This document shows positions 52,257-60,448 of a DNA stretch of 64,000 nt, one piece after another. The first letter of the stretch is position 1. Each line of letters starts with the position of its first letter. The DNA comes from Citromicrobium sp. UBA3494 (GTDB taxonomy: Bacteria > Pseudomonadota > Alphaproteobacteria > Sphingomonadales > Sphingomonadaceae). The notes beneath the pieces are model-generated. The model saw only the letters and a list, made by a program, of their open reading frames with translations. It ran no database searches and had not been told where the DNA came from. The stretch covers positions 62,001-126,000 of the forward strand of contig DFQH01000004.1 in NCBI GenBank assembly GCA_002377695.1, given 5' to 3'. The translations under genes and the position numbers were made by a program.

Positions 52257-53258
52257 TTATTGCTCGGAGAGGGTGTGATCGGCCCCGGGGAACAGTGCGA
52301 CCCAGTCGGCTTCGGCCTGAATGCGCGCGAAGTAGCTCCAGCTGTCGACATTGATGGAGCGCTTCAGCCAGGTGCGGGCTTCTTCGCGTTCGCCCTTGAG
52401 CAGGTAGAAGTTGGCGAGGCTGTACGCCGTCGATGCGGCCATGCCGTCGGCATCGGCAAAGGGCCGGCCGCTATCCTGCGTCGTGAAGAAGGATTTCGCG
52501 TCCCGATGGCCCTTGAAGAGCTGGATACCGTCGAAATAGTTGTCCGAGCCGCCCTCGGGATGGACCTGGAAGAGGGTCAGGTCGTAGGCGTCGAGAACCT
52601 CCATGGCTTCGTCCATCCGCCCGCCCCGGGCCAGCGAGAGAAACTCCCAGTAGGTGTTGGCGGTTCTCGCTTCGGGATCAAAGCCGAAACCTGCGGCTTG
52701 CGAGGACTTGTTGAACCACTTGGCCGCATTGTCGAAATCGTGCTTCGCGAAATACGCTTGGCCCAGGTGATAATAGAGGTAGTACTGGACGACGTCGGGC
52801 GTGCTCGTGAAATAGTCCGGGCCCAGCTTTTCCCGCTCGAGAGGGGCGTTGCTGTAAAGCTCCGCGGCGCGGAGGCCCGTTTCGATCGATTCGTCGAACT
52901 GGCGCAGCGAGAACTGGCGATGGGCCAGGTGGCGCAGCAGCTTGGGCGAATCGGGATGGCGCTTGAGGGCCTTGCGATACACTTCCGCCGATTCGCGGGC
53001 GTAGCCCTGGTAGAACAGTACCCGCCCATACCAGGTCGCGGTATCGACGGTCATGTTCTGCTCGAACGCGGCTTTCGCGTCGGCTGCAGCGCGATCGAGC
53101 AGCGCGGGGTCGGCGACGTTCTTGTTGCCGTTGGCCGGCGTCACCATGCGCTCGCCAAGAAGCGACGTGCCCTGGAAGCTGTCACCCTGCTGGGCTGCCA
53201 GCGGCGTCGTTGCGAGAAGCGCGGCCATGATGGCTCCGCTGAAAAGTCGAATGGTCAT
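52257..53258 (-). CDS. Periplasmic TPR-repeat protein, member of a paralogous pair
   Basis: 333 residues. Signal peptide MTIRLFSGAIMAALLATTPL then AA-QQGDS. Several TPR-like helix pairs: TWYGRVLFYQGYARESAEVY, KHPDSPKLLRHLAHRQF-like helix, YYLYYHLGQAYFAKHDFDNA, and NFYLLKGEREEARTWLKRSI. The region around residues 73-125 aligns with residues 68-120 of the TPR protein at 58001 (W-GR-L-Y-G...PDS--LLR---H----RQF). It is the first gene of the operon with ALDH7 and faces the TonB receptor. No enzyme motif; it may bind the substrate or hold partner proteins. Confidence 0.75.
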   Translation of the reverse strand: MTIRLFSGAIMAALLATTPLAAQQGDSFQGTSLLGERMVTPANGNKNVADPALLDRAAADAKAAFEQNMTVDTATWYGRVLFYQGYARESAEVYRKALKRHPDSPKLLRHLAHRQFSLRQFDESIETGLRAAELYSNAPLEREKLGPDYFTSTPDVVQYYLYYHLGQAYFAKHDFDNAAKWFNKSSQAAGFGFDPEARTANTYWEFLSLARGGRMDEAMEVLDAYDLTLFQVHPEGGSDNYFDGIQLFKGHRDAKSFFTTQDSGRPFADADGMAASTAYSLANFYLLKGEREEARTWLKRSINVDSWSYFARIQAEADWVALFPGADHTLSEQ

Positions 53259-53344
53259 AATTCCTCCCGGACAAATTGAATCCCCGCGGTGATCGACACG
53301 GTATCGACCCCGCTACCGGTCCACTCATATCAGCCAGAAAGAAA

Positions 53345-53358
53345 TTTCATATAGGAAA
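53345..53358. promoter_or_regulatory. Palindrome TTTCATATAGGAAA, candidate XRE-cupin operator 1
   Basis: TTTC-ATATAG-GAAA, 87 bases upstream of the TPR-ALDH7 operon start. Same arms as the sites at 53529 and 56891. Operator function is inferred from recurrence in front of three units around one regulator gene. Confidence 0.55.
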
Positions 53359-53528
53359 ATCGCCTTGCCCCACGGCTTGCGATAGAGTGCGAGGCCGAAA
53401 CGTACCAAGAGAGAGGTGCCCGGGTGCGGCGGAATCCGCAGGATTTGGGAGCTTCCGGCCCATCTCTAGCTCGGGAGATCGGCAATTCCTCAAACTCTCC
53501 CTCAAAAAAATTCTAGACGAGCAATATA

Positions 53529-53542
53529 TTTCTGATAGGAAA
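53529..53542. promoter_or_regulatory. Palindrome TTTCTGATAGGAAA, candidate XRE-cupin operator 2
   Basis: TTTC-TGATAG-GAAA, 65 bases upstream of the TonB-receptor start; arms identical to those of the sites at 53345 and 56891. Confidence 0.55.
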
Positions 53543-53606
53543 CCTACGGCTTATCGGCGGTGCATCAACGAGTGCCCCGCATTTTTGGACGTTTATGGAG
53601 GGTAAT

Positions 53607-56081
53607 ATGACCAAGTTGATGGCGCGCCTGATGTGGCCTTCGATGATTGCAGCAGTGACTGTGGCGAGCCCGGCGTTTGCGCAGGCCGCGGACGAAGGTT
53701 TTGTCGATGCCGATGAGCAGCAGCTTGCCGAGGAGCCGGCCGCCCCGGCCGCGATCACCGTCATCGGTTCGCGCCGCAAGGACCGCTCGATCACCGACAC
53801 AGCGGTCGCCATCGACGTCATCCAGCCCGAGGCAATCAGCACCACGGGCTATTCCGACCTCAACGACGCGCTGCGCACGCTCGTCCCCGCGTTCAACGTG
53901 AAGCGGCTTCAGGGCAATGACGGGTCGTCGTTCGTGCGACCGGTCACCCTGCGCGGCTCGCCGCCTGACCACGTCCTGCTGCTGCTCAACGGCAAGCGTC
54001 GGCATCGTGCCGCGATCGTGCAGATCGGCACCGGCCATGCGACGACCTCCGGCTCGCAGGGGCAGGACTTCAACGTGATCCCGCCCATTGCCTTCGAAAG
54101 GCTGGAAGTGCTGCGCGACGGCGCCTCGGCCCAGTATGGTTCGGATGCCATCGCGGGCGTGGTCAATGTCGTGCTGAAGGATGACACCAGCGGCGGAGCG
54201 GCCATGGCGCAGGCCGGCAAGTACTACGATGTCGGCGGCGAAACCTACGATCTTCAGGGGCACCTGGCGTTCGGGCTGGGCGATGTCGGCTATCTGAATG
54301 TCAGCGGCCAGTATACGTATCAGGAGAAGACCTGGCTCGGCGGCAAGAACGTCGGCGCCGAAGCGCTTCGCGAAATGGGTGTGGAAGATGTGCCGCGGTA
54401 CACCGCGGGCAACGGCGAGCCGTTCTACGAAGCGATCAAGACCGTCTATAACGCCGGGATCGAACTGGGCGGAGGCGTCGAACTCTACTCTTTCGGCAAC
54501 TATCTGAAATCAGACAGTTCGGTGACCTTCTTCTACCGCCAGTCGGAGGCCGCCGGCGGCTTGCCCGCGCATGCAACCTACGCGGATTCGGCGTTCGACA
54601 ACACCGCTGCCTATCCGGGCACCTTCGACCTGCGGAGCATTTTTCCCGGTGGCTTCACGCCCGAATTCGAGGGCAAGACCGAGGATTTCAGTGTCCTCTT
54701 CGGAATCCGGGATGACGAAGGCGCGTTCAACTGGGACATCTCCGGCCGGCTCGGCAATAACCGCGTCGACTACACGATCTACAACACGATCAATCCTTCG
54801 CTGGGCGCAGATTCGCCGACGAGCTTCGATCCCGGCGGTCTGACGCAACGCGAAATCCAGCTGGATGGCGAGCTGTCCTATCTCATCGCCAACGACTTCT
54901 TCGCGAGCGACATCCTGATTTTCGGCGGGATGAGCTATCGCAAGGAGACGTACAAGATTCGGGCGGGTGAGCCGGCTTCCTACGAAGTCGGCCCGCTGCG
55001 CGATCTTCCGGTGGGCTCGAACGGTTTCCAGGGCTTCAGTCCCGAAATCGCCGGAAGCTTCGATTCCGAAAGCTATGCCATCTTTGCCGAGACGGACTTC
55101 GACGTGGTCGATAGCTGGAATGTAGCCCTGGCCGGCCGCTACGAGGACTATGATCAATTCGGAAGCAACTTCAGCTACAAGCTCGCCTCGCGGTTCGAAT
55201 TTTCCGATCTTCTCGCGGTGCGCGGCTCGGTCAGCACCGGCTTCCGCGCTCCGGCGGCCGGGCAGCTGTTCGGCACGAGCCAGACCTCCCAGATCAACGC
55301 GCAGAACGAGTTTATCCTCGACGCCGTGCTGATCCCTGGGTCCCCTGCCGCGCAGATCTTCGGTTCGGAACCGCTCGTCCCGGAAACCTCCTTCAACATG
55401 TCGGCAGGCTTGGTACTGACCGCGGACAGCGGTTTCACCACGACGCTCGACTTCTACCAGATCGATGTCGACGACCGGCTCCTGCTGACGCCGCCGATCG
55501 ACACGACCGCGGCCCAGCGCACTGAACTCGATGCGATCGGTTTCGCAAATGGTTCGTCGGTCCAGCAGGTGCGCTTCTTCCAGAACCGGCTGGATACGCG
55601 CGTGCGCGGCTTCGACGTGATCTCTACCTACGGGTTCGACTGGGGCGCGACGAGCCGAACCAGCTTCAGCCTTGCGGTGAATTATAACGAGCAGAAGCTG
55701 CGGACCGATCCGACGCAGTTCTTCGGCGCGGGTACGGTAATCGAGTTCGAGGAAGGCCTGCCCCGCTGGCGCGGCAACCTGACCGTCAACAACGAGATCG
55801 GAGATTTCGAGCTGATGGCGCGCGCCAACTATTACGGCAGCTGGAAGCGCCGGAACGGAAACGATTTCCTGCAGCGCGATCCGGCCGTGCTGTTCGATCT
55901 GGAACTGACGTACAGCGGGATCGACGCGGTGGACCTGAGCGTGGGTGCGCGAAACCTCTTCAACAAGTTCCCGCCCGATCGCGGCGAAGCGTTGAAGGCC
56001 GTCGGCCTGATCTACGATAATCACAGCGTGTTCGGCGTCAGCGGTGGCTTCTACTACCTCAACGCCAGGTTCTCCTTCTGA
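53607..56081 (+). CDS. TonB-dependent receptor of the peptide-scavenging cluster
   Basis: 824 residues. Signal peptide to about residue 26 (TVASPAFA-QAAD), then a plug domain: VIGSRRKDRSITDTAVAIDV, LNDALRTLVPAFNVKRLQGN, VTLRGSPPDHVLLLLNGKRR, FERLEVLRDGASAQYGSDAI, AGVVNVVLKDD. The barrel ends GGFYYLNARFSF with terminal Phe. The VRPVTLRGSPPDHVLLLLNG pattern belongs to the large receptor group without siderophore bias. The start ATG 53607 is placed 7 bases after GGAGG; the ATG at 53595 lies before that ribosome site. Substrate unknown; the neighbours (dipeptidase homologue, amino-acid symporter) suggest peptides. Confidence 0.9.
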   Translation: MTKLMARLMWPSMIAAVTVASPAFAQAADEGFVDADEQQLAEEPAAPAAITVIGSRRKDRSITDTAVAIDVIQPEAISTTGYSDLNDALRTLVPAFNVKRLQGNDGSSFVRPVTLRGSPPDHVLLLLNGKRRHRAAIVQIGTGHATTSGSQGQDFNVIPPIAFERLEVLRDGASAQYGSDAIAGVVNVVLKDDTSGGAAMAQAGKYYDVGGETYDLQGHLAFGLGDVGYLNVSGQYTYQEKTWLGGKNVGAEALREMGVEDVPRYTAGNGEPFYEAIKTVYNAGIELGGGVELYSFGNYLKSDSSVTFFYRQSEAAGGLPAHATYADSAFDNTAAYPGTFDLRSIFPGGFTPEFEGKTEDFSVLFGIRDDEGAFNWDISGRLGNNRVDYTIYNTINPSLGADSPTSFDPGGLTQREIQLDGELSYLIANDFFASDILIFGGMSYRKETYKIRAGEPASYEVGPLRDLPVGSNGFQGFSPEIAGSFDSESYAIFAETDFDVVDSWNVALAGRYEDYDQFGSNFSYKLASRFEFSDLLAVRGSVSTGFRAPAAGQLFGTSQTSQINAQNEFILDAVLIPGSPAAQIFGSEPLVPETSFNMSAGLVLTADSGFTTTLDFYQIDVDDRLLLTPPIDTTAAQRTELDAIGFANGSSVQQVRFFQNRLDTRVRGFDVISTYGFDWGATSRTSFSLAVNYNEQKLRTDPTQFFGAGTVIEFEEGLPRWRGNLTVNNEIGDFELMARANYYGSWKRRNGNDFLQRDPAVLFDLELTYSGIDAVDLSVGARNLFNKFPPDRGEALKAVGLIYDNHSVFGVSGGFYYLNARFSF

Positions 56082-56096
56082 GTTGACGATCCCCCA

Positions 56097-56137
56097 GACC
56101 CGATCGACAAGGAGGAAAATTCCTTGCCGATCGGGTC
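56097..56137 (+). terminator. Hairpin after the TonB-receptor gene
   Basis: GACCCGATCG (56097-56106) pairs with CGATCGGGTC (56128-56137), and CAAGGA (56108-56113) with TCCTTG (56121-56126) inside it, after one A/C mismatch. It starts 15 bases beyond the stop. No T-run, but it is the strongest stem in this gap and probably ends the receptor transcript. Confidence 0.5.
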
Positions 56138-56228
56138 GCCTTCTGCGCATTATACCTTGGGTGAGCCAGGCTCTGGCTCGGACCTCACTGTTTAACGGGT
56201 CGCATCCCCAGACAATGCGGAGACGGAT

Positions 56229-56855
56229 TTGACGACTTCCAAGAACAGTGTGGCCAACGTTCTGGAAGAGATGCGCGGACCGCGACGCAGACGCACATCC
56301 ACCTTTCATCTGGGCGAGCGTATCCGCCGCCTGCGCCGCGACCGCGGGCTGACGCTGGAGGACGCGGGAAAGTTGACCGCGCTGGCGGCCTCGACGCTCT
56401 CGAAGATCGAAAACGACCAGATGTCTCCCACGTTTGACGTGGTGCAGAAGCTGGCGCAGGGCTTCGATATCGACATCACCGAGCTGTTCGCGACCGACCA
56501 GGCCGGACAACCGAGCAGCCGCCGCAGCGTTACGCCTGACGGCGCAGGGCGCGTGATGGAGACCCCGGTCTATCGCCACAGGCTGCTGGCCGCCGAACTC
56601 AGCCACAAGAAGATCCTGCCCTTCATCAGCACCATCAAGGCGCGCGACCTCAACGAATTTACGGAGTGGGCGAGCCACGAGGGGGAGGAATTTCTCTATG
56701 TCCTCCAGGGCGAAGTGAGTTTTCACACCGCACATTACGAGCCCGTATCCCTTCAGCCGGGCGACAGCATCTATATCGACGCCAATATGCCGCACGTCTG
56801 CATTTCAACCAGCGAGGAAAGCGCGGTCGTCATGTGGATCAACACCGGCGACTAG
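56229..56855 (+). CDS. XRE-family regulator with C-terminal cupin sensor
   Basis: 208 residues. HTH_3 domain at about residues 28-85 (LGERIRRLRRDRGLTLEDAG, KLTALAASTLSKIENDQMSP, TFDVVQKLAQGFDID) joined to a cupin_2 domain at 120-205 with SHEGEEFLYVLQGEVSFHTA and LQPGDSIYIDANMPH. Proteins of this layout (PuuR, SutR-like) repress amine or amino-acid catabolic genes and bind the ligand in the cupin. The start is TTG 56229 with GGAGACGG upstream; ATG 56271 is possible. It lies between the receptor and dipeptidase genes, and the palindromes at 53345, 53529 and 56891 are its likely operators. Confidence 0.88.
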   Translation: MTTSKNSVANVLEEMRGPRRRRTSTFHLGERIRRLRRDRGLTLEDAGKLTALAASTLSKIENDQMSPTFDVVQKLAQGFDIDITELFATDQAGQPSSRRSVTPDGAGRVMETPVYRHRLLAAELSHKKILPFISTIKARDLNEFTEWASHEGEEFLYVLQGEVSFHTAHYEPVSLQPGDSIYIDANMPHVCISTSEESAVVMWINTGD

Positions 56856-56890
56856 CCGTCTTGCCATCAATTTCACTATAGGCTAATTCC

Positions 56891-56905
56891 TTTCCTATAA
56901 GGAAA
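56891..56905. promoter_or_regulatory. Palindrome TTTCCTATAAGGAAA, candidate XRE-cupin operator 3
   Basis: A 6-bp perfect inverted repeat TTTCCT/AGGAAA around ATA, 17 bases upstream of the dipeptidase start and so overlapping its ribosome-site region or transcription start. A weaker TTTC-N-TATAGG half match lies at about 56870. Best copy of the three-site motif. Confidence 0.6.
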
Positions 56906-56921
56906 AAGGGAGAGGGCTGAG

Positions 56922-58004
56922 GTGAATCGGCGACATTTCATGGGGGCCGGAGTGGCTCTGGGCGCAATGGCGCTTCCGGGCGTTGGGGCTGTCGCATCGG
57001 CGCGCACGCCGGGTCAGTCTTCGCAAAGGCCGCTGACCTTCGACGCGATGGGTGAGGTACGGTTCAATTACCCGCCCGAACTGATCCGGGAGATGCACGA
57101 CAGCGGTCTCGATGCGATCGCCGTCACCTTGTGCGACCCCAAGCCGCGCGGCGATGCCGCCTACGACCTCGCCATGGCCGCGGTCATCGCCCATGACAGG
57201 TTCCTCGCTGCCAACCCCGAACTGTTCCTGAAGGCGACCAGCGTCGCCGATATCGATCGCGCCCGCGCGGCCGGCCAGATCGCGGTGTTCTACCTGTTAC
57301 AGAACAGCACGCATTTCGGGACCGAGATCGACAATATCGACCTGTTCTACAATCTCGGCGTGCGAACCGCCCAGGTGACCTATAATCACCAGAACTGGGC
57401 GGGCTCGGGCTGCAAGGAACTGGGTGCCAATGGGCTGACGGTCTTCGGGCGCGAACTGGTCGAGCGGATGAATGCGCTCGGCATGATGGTCGATCTGTCG
57501 CACGCCAACATGCAGACGATGGCCGATACGATCGCGTTCTCGCGAAAGCCGGTGGTCATCACCCATACCGCGTGCATGGCCGTCCATGAGAACGAGCGGA
57601 ACACCACCGACGAGAACCTGCGAAAACTGGCGGACCGGGGCGGTGTTGCGGGCATCTGCCAGATCCGCCCCTTCCTGACGGACAAGCGCGAAGGCGCTCT
57701 GGCCGACTATTTCCGGCATATCGATCATGCGATCCGGGTGTCGGGTGCGGATCACGTCGCGATCGGCAGCGACCGCGATCATCGGCGGATCGAGATGACG
57801 CCCGAATACATGGCCGAGCTCAAGCGGGAGGAAGGCGCCAACTTCGACCCGGCGCACTGGCCGCTCTTCATCGATGAGCTCAACGGACCGCGCCGGATGG
57901 AAGTCATCTGGGACGGAGTGCGAAAGCTGGGCCACGGCGAAGCCGTTGCAGAGAAGGTCATGGGGCTCAATCTGCGCCGTCTCTATGCGGAGGTCGTGGG
58001 ATGA
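56922..58004 (+). CDS. Tat-exported M19 (membrane dipeptidase) family protein with altered metal site
   Basis: 360 residues. Twin-arginine signal MNRRHFMGAGVALGAMALPG, cut near VASA-RTPG. The TIM-barrel dipeptidase family is clear from NLGVRTAQVTYNHQNWAGSG, GMMVDLSHANMQTM, PVVITHTACMAVHENERNTT and DHVAIGSDRDHRRIEMTPEY. But the N-terminal HxD zinc pair is replaced by TFDAMGEVRF, and the bridging-Glu position reads FYLLQNSTHFG with Gln. The C-terminal His and Asp remain. It may therefore bind metal differently or have another reaction. Start GTG 56922 behind GGGAGAGGGCTGAG. First gene of an operon with TPR and symporter genes. Confidence 0.8.
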   Translation: MNRRHFMGAGVALGAMALPGVGAVASARTPGQSSQRPLTFDAMGEVRFNYPPELIREMHDSGLDAIAVTLCDPKPRGDAAYDLAMAAVIAHDRFLAANPELFLKATSVADIDRARAAGQIAVFYLLQNSTHFGTEIDNIDLFYNLGVRTAQVTYNHQNWAGSGCKELGANGLTVFGRELVERMNALGMMVDLSHANMQTMADTIAFSRKPVVITHTACMAVHENERNTTDENLRKLADRGGVAGICQIRPFLTDKREGALADYFRHIDHAIRVSGADHVAIGSDRDHRRIEMTPEYMAELKREEGANFDPAHWPLFIDELNGPRRMEVIWDGVRKLGHGEAVAEKVMGLNLRRLYAEVVG

Positions 58005-58939
58005 TCCGGTCTCTCGCCCTTGCATGCTCGATCTGCATTCTCGCCTGCGCGTCCCCTGCTGTCGCGCAAGACCGGGTTCCGGCCGATGCGGCGGCTGCCG
58101 GATTTTGCGATGCCACCCTGATCGGCACACCCTTGCGGACGCCTCAGTTCGGCCCGGAAACGCAAAAGCGGCTGGACGAGGATATCGCCATCGCGCGCGC
58201 GGCGCTGCGCATCGCGCCAGACCGCGAAGAGAGCTTCTTCTGGCTCGGCCGCAGGCTGGGCTATGCAGGGCGATACTGCGACGCGATCGATGTCTTCACG
58301 CGAGGGCTCGAACGTTTTCCCGATTCCTACCGCCTGCTGCGCTATCGCGGACGCCATCTGACGCGCAGCCGGCAGTTCGCGCTCGGCCTTGCCGACTACC
58401 AGCGGGCGATGCAGCTGATGTCCGGCCAGCCCGACAGTTTCGAGCCGGACGGGCTCCCCAACCCGCTCGGCCTCACCCTCGGCACCTACAAGTCCAACAT
58501 CATCTACTATCACGCCCAAACCAGCTTCGCGGTCGGCGACTATGATAGGATGGTGGAGGGGATGGCGCTGGCGTACACTCTTGTCCCCGCCTTCGCGCGC
58601 GACGACATGCTGCCGCCCACGGCTTTCTGGACCTACCTTGCCTACCGCAAGATGGGCGAACCCGACAAAGCCCGGCGCGCGGTCGCCGAGGTCCCTGTCG
58701 AACTCGATCTGACCGAAAATCACGAATACCACCGCGCGGTTCAGGTTTTTCAGGGCCTCCTCGAACCTTCCGACCTCGCGGAAAACGAGGGCACCTTGGT
58801 CAAGTTCGCTCTGGCCATGGAACTGCGCTTCGCGGGGGACGAGGCAGGGGCAACCGCGCTTTTGCGCCAGATCGTGGAGAAAAATGCGCAGGGCTTCTGG
58901 CCTGCCGAAGTCGAACTGGTCGATCCAGACCGTTCATAG
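58001..58939 (+). CDS. Periplasmic TPR-repeat protein, second of the pair
   Basis: 312 residues. Signal peptide MIRSLALACSICILACASPA then VA-QDRV. Helix pairs ESFFWLGRRLGYAGRYCDAI, ERFPDSYRLLRYRGRHLTRS and IIYYHAQTSFAVGDYDRMVE match the order and spacing in the TPR protein at 52257. Start ATG 58001 overlaps the dipeptidase stop (ATGA), so the two are produced together. The pairing of one such protein with ALDH7 and another with the dipeptidase suggests they serve a common complex or binding role; no activity motif is seen. Confidence 0.75.
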   Translation: MIRSLALACSICILACASPAVAQDRVPADAAAAGFCDATLIGTPLRTPQFGPETQKRLDEDIAIARAALRIAPDREESFFWLGRRLGYAGRYCDAIDVFTRGLERFPDSYRLLRYRGRHLTRSRQFALGLADYQRAMQLMSGQPDSFEPDGLPNPLGLTLGTYKSNIIYYHAQTSFAVGDYDRMVEGMALAYTLVPAFARDDMLPPTAFWTYLAYRKMGEPDKARRAVAEVPVELDLTENHEYHRAVQVFQGLLEPSDLAENEGTLVKFALAMELRFAGDEAGATALLRQIVEKNAQGFWPAEVELVDPDRS

Positions 58940-58990
58940 CCTCCGCACGCGTCCGCCGCCCCCAGCAACTGAACAAGAGAACGCTCGACC

Positions 58991-60373
58991 ATGGATACGA
59001 ACCCGGGTGAACAGCCGCAATTCCGGTGGTCCTCGCGCCTTTCCTTCGTGCTGGCCGCGAGCGGCTTTGCAGTCGGCCTGGGCAATATATGGCGGTTCCC
59101 CTACCTGACTGGCGAGAATGGCGGGGCCGCCTTTCTGGTGGTCTATCTGCTGTGCGCGTTCGGCATCGGCATGCCGCTGATCATGGCGGAGCTGATGCTC
59201 GGTCGGCATGGCAAGCGCGGCATCGTCGGTTCGCTCCGCGCGGTGGCGGGCCAGAGCCGCGCCAGCCGGAAATGGAGCTGGATCGGCGTGCTGGCACTGC
59301 TCGCGACCTTTCTCATACTATCCTATTACGTCGTTATCGCAGGGTGGACCCTCGACTACGCTCTGAAGGCATCCGAAGGCGCGTTTTCGGAGGTGGAGCC
59401 CGTGCAGTCCACCGCCCTGTTCGGCGAGTTGATGGAGAGCCCCTGGCGTATGCTGGGCTGGACGCTGGCGACGGTGGCACTGACCGGGCTCGTCGTTGCG
59501 CGCGGCCTCAAGGGCGGGATCGAAAAGGTCACGAGCTTCATCATGCCCCTGTTCTTCGTCGGCCTGATCCTGCTGGCGATCTATGCGCTGTTCTTCGGCG
59601 ACATGGGAAGCGCCATCGATTTCCTGTTCGTGCCCGACTTCTCGAAGATCGACGGCACCGTCGTCGCAATGGCGGTGGGGCAGGCCTTCTTCTCCGTCGG
59701 GGTGGGCTTCGGCACGATGGTGAGCTTCGGTTCCTATCTGGACGACGATGTGTCCATCGCCTCGACGGCAGGCATCATCGTGGCGGCGGACACGGCCGTG
59801 GCTCTGATCGCGGGGCTGATCATCTTTCCCTTCGTGTTCCGGTACGGTCTCGAGGTGACCTCCGGGCCGGGGCTGGTGTTCGAAACCCTTCCCGTGGCGA
59901 TCGGCGCAATGCCGGCCGGCCAGCTGGTCGGCGTGGTGTTCTTCCTGCTGCTGTTCATTGCCGCGATCACGTCCTGCGTCGGGCTTCTCGAACCTCTGGC
60001 GGCGAGGGTTCGGCACTGGTTCGATGTGCGCCTTTCGACGGCGACTGTCATCATGAGCGTGCTCGTCGCCCTGGTCAGCGTGGGATCGGTGCTGTCGTTC
60101 AATCGGTGGGCTGAATTCCATCCGCTCGAAACCTTCGGCGTGCTGGCGGACCAGACCATCTACGTGGTTCAGGACTATGTCGCGGTGAACATCTTCCTGC
60201 CGCTCGGGGCGCTGCTGATGGCGCTGTTCGTCGGCTGGTTCGCATCGAAGGATATCTGGCGGGAGCAGCTGGCCACAAGCGCGCGGATCTTCGCGGTCTG
60301 CTGGTTGCCCGTGATGCGCTTTGTCGTGCCGCCGGCGATTGCATCGATCATGGTCATTTCCATGCTCGGCTGA
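58991..60373 (+). CDS. Sodium-dependent amino-acid transporter, NSS/SNF family
   Basis: 460 residues and about twelve membrane helices. TM1 carries the substrate/Na signature FAVGLGNIWRFPYLTGENGG; others include IGMPLIMAELMLGRHGKRG, AVGQAFFSVGVGFGTMVSFG (unwound TM6), and FIAAITSCVGLLEPLA in TM8. LeuT/TnaT-type symporters import hydrophobic or aromatic amino acids. It is 51 bases after the TPR gene in the dipeptidase operon, so it would import the amino acid released in the periplasm. Substrate not readable. Confidence 0.9.
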   Translation: MDTNPGEQPQFRWSSRLSFVLAASGFAVGLGNIWRFPYLTGENGGAAFLVVYLLCAFGIGMPLIMAELMLGRHGKRGIVGSLRAVAGQSRASRKWSWIGVLALLATFLILSYYVVIAGWTLDYALKASEGAFSEVEPVQSTALFGELMESPWRMLGWTLATVALTGLVVARGLKGGIEKVTSFIMPLFFVGLILLAIYALFFGDMGSAIDFLFVPDFSKIDGTVVAMAVGQAFFSVGVGFGTMVSFGSYLDDDVSIASTAGIIVAADTAVALIAGLIIFPFVFRYGLEVTSGPGLVFETLPVAIGAMPAGQLVGVVFFLLLFIAAITSCVGLLEPLAARVRHWFDVRLSTATVIMSVLVALVSVGSVLSFNRWAEFHPLETFGVLADQTIYVVQDYVAVNIFLPLGALLMALFVGWFASKDIWREQLATSARIFAVCWLPVMRFVVPPAIASIMVISMLG

Positions 60374-60448
60374 AGACTGAGGCGCCTGAAAGCCGAACCG
60401 TCACGCGCGCCGCCTGATACGCCGGCGCATCGATGACACCGGCAGGCT

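Larger units (their letters stand above)
53259..53606. other. Divergent promoter region of the TPR-ALDH7 operon and the TonB receptor
   Basis: 348 bases, AT-richer than the coding DNA around it, without a gene. It carries two copies of a TTTC-N6-GAAA palindrome, one nearer each start (53345-53358 and 53529-53542), and an A/T-rich tract at 53500-53535 suitable for a promoter of the receptor gene. Confidence 0.6.
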
